Shown one piece after another: positions 1 through 5,441 of a stretch of DNA of 5,575 nt. The stretch spans positions 1 through 5,575 of the forward strand of contig JANYKP010000138.1 of the NCBI GenBank assembly GCA_025358195.1. The letters are read 5' to 3'. This DNA is from Cyclobacteriaceae bacterium. Its GTDB lineage: Bacteria; Bacteroidota; Bacteroidia; Cytophagales; Cyclobacteriaceae. The number at the start of each line of letters is the position of its first letter. Position 1 is the stretch's first letter. The position numbers were made by a program, and so were the translations under genes. Under the pieces are notes generated by a model, which saw only the letters and a list, made by a program, of their open reading frames with translations, did no database searches and had not been told where the DNA came from.

Positions 1-1671
1 GACACTATCAGCATTTTCCTTTGGTAGTAATGTCAGTTTATAATCTTCATTCCGAGTCGTGATGGTGATTTCGTAGCGGTCAAAATAATTATTCAGGTAC
101 ACCCTTCTTATTTTGTCCGTCACTGCCGACTTATTCAAAAAAAGACTTGCCATTCGCGTTTGAATGAATTGGTCTTTTGCGATCCGTTGCCGGGCTTGAT
201 CCAGCAGGTATTCGCCAAGAACATCCCGGCCGGTCAAAAAGTCCTTACCAAACCGGAACTGATCCAGTACTTGTCGCTCTTTATAAAATTTGCGCACGGC
301 CCAAGCGCTTTGAAAACTGAAAATACTGAGCGAAAATATCAGATAGATAAATAGTCGAAACGAAACACGAAATGCACTACTGGTAAGTCCCGATATTTTT
401 AGAACAGAAAAGAACGCAATACCCAGGACCATGGTTACCGATAGGTTGCGACCGGTCACGTAGAATTGAAGAAGAAAAAGTACGGATGCAAGTAGAAGTC
501 CTGCAAAAAAATAAAGTGATCGAGCTTTAAACAGATGATTCGCCAGTGAAAAGAAGATGTGCATGAACAAAAAACTGGTTACACACCCTGTCAGCACCGC
601 TGCGAGTGCTGTTACCCTGACTGCATCGAATGAAATGGATTGGGCAATATCCAGGGACAGGTTTGAGTTGTGGTAGATCGCTTCAATAAAGTCATAAGGA
701 AAAAGTAAGCCTAAGAAACACATCAATAAACAAACCGTACCGGCTACATAGCGTTGAATATCAGAACATTGTAGCATCCATCGAACGAACTTGAATTTTC
801 TGAAATTTCGGAACATGTAAACCACCAGCATCAATAGCACCATCGCATTTAAAAACAAATCCCCCAGCGATGCATTCAAGGAAGAGGATGCGAATTTTTT
901 TGGATCAAAGACATCGGATGGAAAATAGAGGGCAGGCAAATTGATGGCGATCATGCCCAATCGAATTACCAAGAGCCCGATGAACAGTATGCACAAAGCA
1001 AGATCGTAGCTAAACGATTTCTCAAAGAACACTTTAAACCTCCATACAGCAATGAATAACAGAATGACTCCTGCTGACAATAAGAACAGGGACAATAGGC
1101 TCTCATGCACTTCGGGTTTTTCGGGAAGAATCTTAAAAAGTGTTTTTCCCTTGGTCACAATTGGTTCACCTTTCAGCACTGCAGGGCCAAAAATCTGAAG
1201 CTCTTTTATAGGGAAAATGGAGGGTGCCCATTGCGATGTCAGAAAATTATTGATGATCGGATACCGGTCTGTGAGTTTCAATATGCCATACAGGGACGAT
1301 CCATTAACAGCGGGCCACTTCTTCACCAGGAAATCTCCGCGGATAGAGCTTTCAAATGCCACACTATCCACCAGCGTTAATAATGTCATATTCGGAAGAA
1401 AATAAGAGTGATTCCAGGCGAGGATACGATTGCTGTCAGCCAGGACAAAAAAGTGGCGCGCCTGATCCCACACAGGTGACGAAACATCACATTGATCCTC
1501 CAGGAGTTGCTTTGCTTCCCGATCCATGAGCGCAAACTCGGACACAACATTATGTTGAATCGTCGTGACCAGCTTTTGATGAAATTTTCCTGAAAAATAT
1601 ATGCGCGTCAATAATCCCGCCCCCACAAATACTACAGATACAAGTAGTAGCCCGAGACTTCGTGCATTCAT
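1..1671 (-). CDS. Large polytopic membrane protein, probable sensor histidine kinase N-terminal half (C-terminus cut by window edge)
   Basis: The frame is open for 557 codons from ATG at 1671 to the window edge with no stop, so the C-terminal part is missing. Hydrophobicity read by eye gives TM1 at residues 6-22, an extracytoplasmic domain at about 25-190, then a packed membrane region with segments near 191-210, 222-241, 271-288, 308-325, 354-376, 386-403, 411-427 and 438-456. A soluble stretch follows from 457 (it contains DVLGEYLLDQA and IRRVYLNNYFDRYEI). From memory, these motifs resemble those of roughly 1100-1200-residue Cytophagales proteins that end in HAMP and histidine kinase ATPase domains. 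No kinase motif (H, N or G box) lies in the visible part, so the kinase call is inference. The gene follows DUF983 by 19 nt and is probably co-transcribed. AAGG lies just upstream of the chosen start. An in-frame ATG at 1689, one base after the DUF983 stop, would add six residues. Alternative: a membrane protein of other function. Confidence 0.7.
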   Translation of the reverse strand, partial: MNARSLGLLLVSVVFVGAGLLTRIYFSGKFHQKLVTTIQHNVVSEFALMDREAKQLLEDQCDVSSPVWDQARHFFVLADSNRILAWNHSYFLPNMTLLTLVDSVAFESSIRGDFLVKKWPAVNGSSLYGILKLTDRYPIINNFLTSQWAPSIFPIKELQIFGPAVLKGEPIVTKGKTLFKILPEKPEVHESLLSLFLLSAGVILLFIAVWRFKVFFEKSFSYDLALCILFIGLLVIRLGMIAINLPALYFPSDVFDPKKFASSSLNASLGDLFLNAMVLLMLVVYMFRNFRKFKFVRWMLQCSDIQRYVAGTVCLLMCFLGLLFPYDFIEAIYHNSNLSLDIAQSISFDAVRVTALAAVLTGCVTSFLFMHIFFSLANHLFKARSLYFFAGLLLASVLFLLQFYVTGRNLSVTMVLGIAFFSVLKISGLTSSAFRVSFRLFIYLIFSLSIFSFQSAWAVRKFYKERQVLDQFRFGKDFLTGRDVLGEYLLDQARQRIAKDQFIQTRMASLFLNKSAVTDKIRRVYLNNYFDRYEITITTRNEDYKLTLLPKENADSV

Positions 1672-1690
1672 AGGTACCTTAACGTACATG

Positions 1691-2077
1691 TCAGGAAAGG
1701 TGTTTACGGTTGGGGTTGAAATGAAGCCCTCCAAACCAATAGAGCCAAAGTACGCGTGACGCCCGGAATGAAAACGGAGTACAAATAACTGCAAGAATGG
1801 CGATCAAGGCCAGGTAAGCAACCTCAGGCAGTTCAATAAAGGCGTAAATCGTGAGCCCAAAAGCAATCAACAAGACGACATTGAACGCATACGTAATAAA
1901 CATCGCGCCAAAGTAGAAGCCAGGCTCGGGCTCAAAGGTGGCACCACACACTGTGCAATTCATATTCATATCGGAAAAATGTGAAATATTAGAAACCGGG
2001 TATTTGAAAATATTCCCTTCCCGGCAAGCAGGGCACTTACCGGAGAAGAGTGCGCTTTTGTAATTCCTTTCGCTCAT
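1691..2077 (-). CDS. DUF983 family zinc-ribbon membrane protein
   Basis: A 128-residue protein of the DUF983 family. The N-terminal half carries two CxxC pairs, C15-C18 (KCPACREGNIF) and C41-C44 (MNCTVCGATFEPEPGFYFGAMF), which look like a zinc ribbon. Two membrane segments follow at about 57-81 and 84-105, then a short polar tail. DUF983 genes often sit in cytochrome oxidase clusters, also in Alphaproteobacteria, so a part in oxidase maturation is plausible, but I know of no established biochemical role. I chose the start at MSERNYKSALFSGKCP because family members begin close to the first CxxC. The frame is open further up to ATG 2110, but that would add 11 unlikely residues and deepen the overlap. 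With the chosen start the gene overlaps the 3' end of the preceding small gene by 41 nt. No Shine-Dalgarno is visible, so translation may depend on coupling to the upstream gene. Confidence 0.88.
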   Translation of the reverse strand: MSERNYKSALFSGKCPACREGNIFKYPVSNISHFSDMNMNCTVCGATFEPEPGFYFGAMFITYAFNVVLLIAFGLTIYAFIELPEVAYLALIAILAVICTPFSFRASRVLWLYWFGGLHFNPNRKHLS

Positions 2078-2297
2078 TTGATTTGCTGGTGCGATACCAG
2101 AGCCAGGCAATAACTGCTACCGCGATATACGGTGCAAAGAATAAATACAAGATACCGAAATTAATCCCAGCTGCTATGCCGATATTCCCATTGCTTACAT
2201 TGTTCTCCAATGTGGTCCTGCACATCGCACATTGCGCGCTCGCGAAGAGTGATGCACATAAAAACAAAACAATCAACACGCTTAGCTTTTTCATCAT
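2037..2297 (-). CDS. Small secreted/membrane CxxC protein of oxidase cluster
   Basis: An 86-residue protein with a Lys-rich start and hydrophobic core (residues 4-18) typical of a signal peptide, with likely cleavage after the ASA at 19-21. The mature end would begin QCAMCRTTLENN, giving a CxxC at C23-C26. One membrane segment follows at about 41-67, then a charged cytoplasmic tail (SKSNERKELQKR). The predicted layout puts the CxxC in the periplasm next to the membrane, where it could bind copper or take part in thiol exchange; that function is inference. I recall similar unnamed proteins beside DUF420 in Bacteroidota oxidase clusters. The start ATG at 2297 overlaps the DUF420 stop as ATGA; a second ATG directly follows at 2294. 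It is not a convincing lipoprotein, because the residue before the first Cys is Gln. The 3' end overlaps the DUF983 gene. Confidence 0.8.
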   Translation of the reverse strand: MMKKLSVLIVLFLCASLFASAQCAMCRTTLENNVSNGNIGIAAGINFGILYLFFAPYIAVAVIAWLWYRTSKSNERKELQKRTLLR

Positions 2298-2818
2298 GCC
2301 CGATAATAAGGACTAATCATTAGGTACACGACAACTCCCGTAATAGCCACATATAACCATATTGGGAATGTAAATTTAGCCAATCTCCGGTGTCGTTCAA
2401 AGTTGCCTGCCAGTGCGCGGGAAAAAGTGAATAATACGAAGGGTATCACCACTACTGAAAGTCCAACGTGTGAAATCAACACAAAGAAATAAACGCCTCT
2501 TACAATACCTTGTCCACCATAGGGTGTCGGCTCTGTGGTCATATGGTAGAGTATGTACATCACCAAAAAGGCAGAAGAAAGACCAATGCAGATTTTGTTT
2601 AGCTTTTCGTGCAAGAAACGTTTCTTATTTTTTATGGCCCAGAATGATGTCATTAGCAGAAACGCCGTGATTCCATTAATAGAAGCGTAAATCGGCGGGA
2701 GAAATGTGAAATCATAACCCTTCACAGGCGGAATTCTGAAAAGTATCGCCACGGCCAGCGGTATAATGACCGACAAAAAAATGATTAATTTATGATAAGG
2801 CTCCCGCTGATCCTCCAT
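2294..2818 (-). CDS. DUF420 family membrane protein, probable cytochrome oxidase maturation factor
   Basis: A 174-residue membrane protein with five predicted segments near 11-28, 39-60, 74-94, 107-131 and 146-170. Its layout and motifs fit DUF420: PPIYASINGITAF, FLHEKLNK, YILYHMTTEPTPYGG, LISHVGLSVVVIPFVL, ERHRRLAKFTFPIWLY and a VYLMISPYY end. Histidines at 70, 92, 117 and 143 sit at the ends of membrane segments, an arrangement that suggests metal or haem handling. Firmicutes relatives (YozB, called CtaM in Staphylococcus) have been linked to making functional aa3-type oxidase; I apply this by analogy only, since distance from those proteins cannot be judged here. The ATG at 2818 follows the Sco-like stop (TAG, 2822-2820) by one base, and the gene ends in an ATGA overlap with the next one, so it is almost certainly translated as part of the accessory block. 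No Shine-Dalgarno is seen. Confidence 0.9.
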   Translation of the reverse strand: MEDQREPYHKLIIFLSVIIPLAVAILFRIPPVKGYDFTFLPPIYASINGITAFLLMTSFWAIKNKKRFLHEKLNKICIGLSSAFLVMYILYHMTTEPTPYGGQGIVRGVYFFVLISHVGLSVVVIPFVLFTFSRALAGNFERHRRLAKFTFPIWLYVAITGVVVYLMISPYYRA

Positions 2819-2819
2819 A

Positions 2820-3317
2820 CTAATATTTTTTCATTAAGATTTTAAGTTCCACACGTAAACGGTCTATTTCTTCCCGCAATTGCAGATCATAGTAACCACG
2901 GATCCGGCCTTCTGTATCCATTAACACGGTCTGGTTTGGCTGTTCCACCAAAAAAATACATTTCTTCCAAACGTTACACGTAACAGAGTCTTTTGCAAGA
3001 AGCCAGGCCTCCTTTAACCACACCTTGCCTGGACCGAACTCTTCATCAATTGCAGATTTTAGTTTATTAAAATCCAATCCACGCCCTGGAAATACCAGCA
3101 CATTTGCCGGACCCTGAATTCCTTCTTTTATAGGCCAGATGGAATTTGTTACCAGATAGGGCTTAGCATAATTTTGTTCGCAGCCTAAAGGAGGATTGGT
3201 AACACCTTCTTCAAAATAAACCGGGATGTTAAATTCGTTTCTGCCGGCATACTTGAGGAAAACAAATACCAATGCCGGGAGCAGCAATGCGAGGAACAAA
3301 TACAGAACTTTTTTCAA
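2820..3317 (-). CDS. Sco1/SenC-like thioredoxin-fold protein lacking the copper-binding CxxxC
   Basis: A 165-residue protein with an N-terminal membrane anchor (residues 4-22, after MKK) and a periplasmic domain. The segment FLKYAGRNEFNIPVYFEEG (20-38) and the C-terminal run VLMDTEGRIRGYYD...EEIDRLRVELKILM (131-162) match what I recall of Bacteroidota Sco proteins, and the position between subunit IV and DUF420 is the usual Sco position. However, the Sco copper site is absent: there is no CxxxC after the first beta strand (the region reads NVLVFPGRGLDFNKL) and no histidine anywhere in the protein. The only cysteines are C46, C114 and C120. It therefore probably does not load the CuA site the way classical Sco does; it may be a structural, thiol or regulatory derivative. 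The start is TTG at 3317: an in-frame TAA lies nine bases upstream, and the signal anchor begins right after the TTG. No Shine-Dalgarno is visible. Confidence 0.8.
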   Translation of the reverse strand: MKKVLYLFLALLLPALVFVFLKYAGRNEFNIPVYFEEGVTNPPLGCEQNYAKPYLVTNSIWPIKEGIQGPANVLVFPGRGLDFNKLKSAIDEEFGPGKVWLKEAWLLAKDSVTCNVWKKCIFLVEQPNQTVLMDTEGRIRGYYDLQLREEIDRLRVELKILMKKY

Positions 3318-3325
3318 TGTGTTTT

Positions 3326-3364
3326 AAAATAAAAGAAGGCTAACGTCCTTTCCACCTTAGCCTC
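3326..3364 (-). terminator. Possible intrinsic terminator or attenuator before the Sco-like gene
   Basis: On the minus strand AGGCTAA (3363-3357) pairs with TTAGCCT (3343-3337) across a 13-nt loop, with one more G-T wobble possible, and is followed by the T-rich run TCTTTTATTTT. The stem has only three G-C pairs and the loop is long, so termination would be weak at best. It ends 9 nt before the TTG start, so it could instead act on translation of the Sco-like gene. Confidence 0.25.
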
Positions 3365-3385
3365 ATCCCACCAGGTGATCCCGTC

Positions 3386-3534
3386 GGGTGCATTTCAATT
3401 TGTCGCATTGGACTAAAGTCCATCATGAGAAGGTTTCAAATAACGCCAGCCTTAAGGCTGGCGTTATTTAGATGTGAAATGTAAGGGCTTTAGCCCAATG
3501 AAGTAGTTTGACTGCGACAATCTGAAATGCACCC
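3386..3534. repeat. 149-bp nested inverted repeat: two head-to-head REP-like units
   Basis: The core is a perfect 32-bp palindrome at 3438-3469 centred on CCAGCCTTAAGGCTGG. It is flanked almost symmetrically by a second hairpin unit, GGACTAAAGTCC (3410-3421) on the left and GGGCTTTAGCCC (3485-3496) on the right. The outer 22-bp arms at 3386-3407 and 3513-3534 are inverted repeats with 20 of 22 matches. The right half has about 13 extra bases between the hairpin and the outer arm. This is the layout of a pair of repetitive extragenic palindromes in opposite orientation. It fills most of the gap between subunit IV and the Sco-like gene. In RNA the whole element could fold into one long structure and might stop or stabilise the transcript; that effect is inference. 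No transposase lies inside. Mobilisation in trans by an IS200/IS605-type RAYT enzyme is a guess from known REP biology. Confidence 0.85.
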
Positions 3535-3558
3535 CAAGGCAGGAATTCGGAACGATAG

Positions 3559-3876
3559 TCAGATCGTTACGATCTTGGTGCCTTCGTAAACAAAAGCAAC
3601 GAGCATCCAAATGATAAAGATCATCGGTATCAGGACCGACCAGAAGAGCACCTTTACTTCATACTTCAGGTGCATAAATTCACCCACAATGTACCCTGCT
3701 TTTACAATCGTCAGGAAAACAAAGAGGGATGTTTTCGCCGGGCCGTGTGGCAGGGTGAATGCAATTATAAATTCAATCATCGTTACCACCAAAAGAATCA
3801 ATGCCACCCGCCAAAGTTTTTTTATTTTCTCTTTGTTGGGTGGGAGTACAACTACCTGGGGTTCATGATGTGCCAT
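3559..3876 (-). CDS. Cytochrome c oxidase subunit IV (prokaryotic COX4/CtaF type)
   Basis: A 105-residue inner-membrane protein with a short polar N-terminus and three predicted membrane segments at about 22-42, 50-66 and 75-98. The motif IVKAGYIVGEFMHLKYE (57-73) is the signature of the small fourth subunit of bacterial caa3/aa3-type and quinol oxidases, and the length is normal for that family. The subunit is non-catalytic and thought to stabilise the complex. It lies 18 nt downstream of the longer subunit III gene on the same strand, which fits co-translation of structural subunits. The ATG at 3876 (MAHHEPQ) has no visible Shine-Dalgarno. Downstream the usual close packing breaks: 241 bp with a large palindromic repeat separates it from the accessory genes. 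Confidence 0.92.
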   Translation of the reverse strand: MAHHEPQVVVLPPNKEKIKKLWRVALILLVVTMIEFIIAFTLPHGPAKTSLFVFLTIVKAGYIVGEFMHLKYEVKVLFWSVLIPMIFIIWMLVAFVYEGTKIVTI

Positions 3877-3894
3877 TGTATCTGCGATTAACGA

Positions 3895-4662
3895 TTAAAC
3901 AAGATAAAAGAATGTGAAGACAAACACCCACACGAGATCAACGAAGTGCCAGTATAAACCTACTTTTTCAACCATTTCATAGTGACCTCTTCGATCATAG
4001 ACGCCGGTAGCAGCGTTGTAATAAATCAACCAGTTAAAAAGTACCCCGCTAAAAACGTGGAAGCCGTGGAAGCCGGTTATGAAAAAGAAGAAATCAGCAA
4101 ACGCCGGAGGGCCATATTGATTTTCATGCAAGTTGGCTCCCTGAATGATCCGCTGGACCCATTGTCCATTGACAACTTCTGAAGTGGCTGTTCCATCGCC
4201 TGAACCAATAATAAAGTGAGTCCATTCCCAAGCCTGGCAGCTTAGGAAAGTCAAGCCTCCTAAGATTGTCCAGAGCATCCATTTCTCCACTGCCTGGCGA
4301 TCCATGCGATGACCGGCTTCAACCGCCAGCACCATGGTCACCGAGCTCATGATCAAAACAAACGTCATGAATCCCACAAAAACAAGTGGCAATTCTATCC
4401 CGTGTACGAACGGGATTGCATCGTATACCTTTTCAGGAATTGGCCAATGTGTTGTTGCGAAAAAAAAGTCTTGTACGGGTCCTACGAAGGCCGGATTGGA
4501 AGACCGTACCAGGCCGTAGGTTATCAACAGGCCCGAGAAGGTGAAAGCATCCGACATCAGGAAGAACCACATCATGAGCTTACCATAGCTCACTCCCATG
4601 GGGGAGGTACCGCCGTCCCATACGCTTTTACCGGGAGAAACGGCGGCTGTTGTTTGTGACAT
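3895..4662 (-). CDS. Cytochrome c oxidase subunit III (longer paralogue)
   Basis: A 255-residue haem-copper oxidase subunit III. Visible hallmarks are GKLMMWFFLMSDAFTFSGLL (27-46), LSCQAWEW (140-147), FFFFITGFHGFHVFSG (191-206) and VGLYWHFVDLVWVFVFTFF (234-252), spread over about six membrane segments. The loop at roughly 150-185 (GDGTATSEVVNG through NQYGPPAFADF) is long, but I recall the same arrangement in other Bacteroidota subunit III proteins. Subunit III carries no redox centre; it stabilises subunit I and its proton uptake. The gene is the second of two consecutive subunit III genes, a normal arrangement in this phylum, and lies 70 bp after the first. A candidate promoter sits in that gap. 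There is no Shine-Dalgarno before ATG 4662, and the next gene follows after 18 nt. Confidence 0.95.
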   Translation of the reverse strand: MSQTTAAVSPGKSVWDGGTSPMGVSYGKLMMWFFLMSDAFTFSGLLITYGLVRSSNPAFVGPVQDFFFATTHWPIPEKVYDAIPFVHGIELPLVFVGFMTFVLIMSSVTMVLAVEAGHRMDRQAVEKWMLWTILGGLTFLSCQAWEWTHFIIGSGDGTATSEVVNGQWVQRIIQGANLHENQYGPPAFADFFFFITGFHGFHVFSGVLFNWLIYYNAATGVYDRRGHYEMVEKVGLYWHFVDLVWVFVFTFFYLV

Positions 4663-4693
4663 AGAGTAGAGTTTACAGGTTTCTAATCAATCG

Positions 4694-4724
4694 CTAATCT
4701 ACTACCGAATCGATGAATTACCAA
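4694..4724 (-). promoter_or_regulatory. Candidate Bacteroidota-type promoter before the longer subunit III gene
   Basis: On the minus strand TTG (4724-4722), a 20-nt spacer and TAGATTAG (4701-4694) match the Bacteroidota promoter pattern TTG-N17-23-TAnnTTTG at all but one defined position. The site lies entirely in the 70-bp gap between the two subunit III genes and predicts a leader of about 25 nt. AT-rich intergenic DNA yields such matches by chance, so this is only a candidate. Confidence 0.3.
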
Positions 4725-4732
4725 TGGGGTTT

Positions 4733-5326
4733 TTATCGATTTATCAGAAAAAAAATGAATAAATAAATCCATAACGCACCCAAAAAATGCCAGTACGTTG
4801 TACACATTTCCATCTGGGCCATATTTTTGGAATGGATCCTCAGCCGGATGGCTGAATTGAGCACGATCAAAAGAAACGCAACGGCGCTGATAATATGCAA
4901 GCCATGCACAAATGACAACGCAATCACAAACGAACCCGAAGGATTTCCTACAAAGTGAACCCCTTGTTGCGCCATTTCACCCCAACCCATAACTTGTCCA
5001 ATTAAGAACAGTACTCCCAGGACACTTGTAATCAGAACCATTATTTTAACGACGCCTGCATTATCTTTTTTGGCTGCAAAATAGGCCCACTGCATCGTTA
5101 CACTACTGATTGCAATAATTGCGGTAGTGTAGTAAAAAAGAAGCGGCAATTCAAAATACAACCAGTTACCCTCTGCCTGCCGTACAATGTACGCCGAGGT
5201 CAGGGATGCAAAGAGCATCATCACACTTGCCATGAACAACCACATCGCAAACTTCTTTGGATGCATGGCGATAGGTTTTTTCGGTTCCTCCACGATCTTC
5301 ATCTCACTCCTCACCGACTTTTCCAT
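4733..5326 (-). CDS. Cytochrome c oxidase subunit III (short paralogue)
   Basis: A subunit III protein of 197 residues from the chosen start, with about five membrane segments, shorter than the 255-residue neighbour. Recognisable stretches are MHPKKFAMWLFMASVMM (21-37), SLTSAYIVRQAEGNW (41-55), SFVIALSFVHGLHIISAVAFL (132-152) and TYWHFLGALWIYLFIFF (177-193), the last two carrying family histidines. It is the first structural oxidase gene in the window; genes for subunits I and II would normally lie upstream but are not here. The start is uncertain. ATG 5326 is the outermost ATG. ATG 5302 has the best ribosome-binding site of any gene here (GAGGAG four bases upstream) and may be the real start. 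A GTG at 5356 would add ten residues. Upstream lie a REP-like unit and a transposase tail, so its native promoter or operon link may have been replaced. Confidence 0.92.
   Translation of the reverse strand: MEKSVRSEMKIVEEPKKPIAMHPKKFAMWLFMASVMMLFASLTSAYIVRQAEGNWLYFELPLLFYYTTAIIAISSVTMQWAYFAAKKDNAGVVKIMVLITSVLGVLFLIGQVMGWGEMAQQGVHFVGNPSGSFVIALSFVHGLHIISAVAFLLIVLNSAIRLRIHSKNMAQMEMCTTYWHFLGALWIYLFIFFLINR
5303..5312 (-). promoter_or_regulatory. Shine-Dalgarno-like site inside the subunit III 5' end
   Basis: GAGGAG (5312-5307 on the minus strand) lies four bases before ATG 5302, in frame with the short subunit III gene. It stands out because no other start here except perhaps the sensor-like gene shows such a site, and it favours 5302 over 5326 as the start. 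Bacteroidota often initiate without such sites, so it does not settle the question. Confidence 0.35.
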
Positions 5327-5386
5327 AATTGAACTCTGATTAATTTTTTTTAACACGTATGTCGTGCCGCACTTTGATTTTCCAAT

Positions 5387-5436
5387 GGGCTAAAGCCCGT
5401 ATGGATTCTATATTCATTAACCCTAGGCTTAAGCCT
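5387..5436. repeat. Single REP-like two-hairpin unit
   Basis: GGGCTAAAGCCC (5387-5398) is followed by a perfect 12-bp palindrome AGGCTTAAGCCT (5425-5436). The distance from the end of the first hairpin to the centre of the second is 32 nt, the same as in the left half of the 3386-3534 element, and both have a TAAC just before the second hairpin. It is therefore a third, more diverged unit of the same family, here unpaired and in plus orientation. It starts 6 bp after the transposase stop codon and occupies the gap before the subunit III gene. Confidence 0.7.
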
Positions 5437-5441
5437 CTTGC

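Noticed and set aside
1105..1405. Plus-strand frames of 62-91 codons in this stretch
   Set aside because: They lie opposite the continuous 557-codon minus-strand frame and show no recognisable protein features; they are antisense shadows.
3340..3426. 28-codon ATG frame on the minus strand beginning MMDFSPMRQIEMHP
   Set aside because: Most of it lies inside the palindromic repeat and it has no ribosome-binding site; it is probably a chance frame across the repeat.
3551..3568. AACGAT/ATCGTT hairpin with the subunit IV stop codon in its loop
   Set aside because: A 6-bp AT-rich stem with a 6-nt loop and no T-tract is too weak to call a terminator.
3982..4659. Plus-strand frames of 61-116 codons opposite subunit III
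   Set aside because: The minus-strand frame is a clear oxidase subunit III; these are shadows without recognisable features.
5327..5356. GTG start that would extend the short subunit III gene by ten residues
   Set aside because: The added residues do not resemble family N-termini, and two ATG starts, one with a Shine-Dalgarno-like site, follow closely.
5354..5385. TTG-N23-TACGTGTT as a promoter for the short subunit III gene
   Set aside because: The spacer is at the extreme of the accepted range and two of the six defined positions in the second box do not match.
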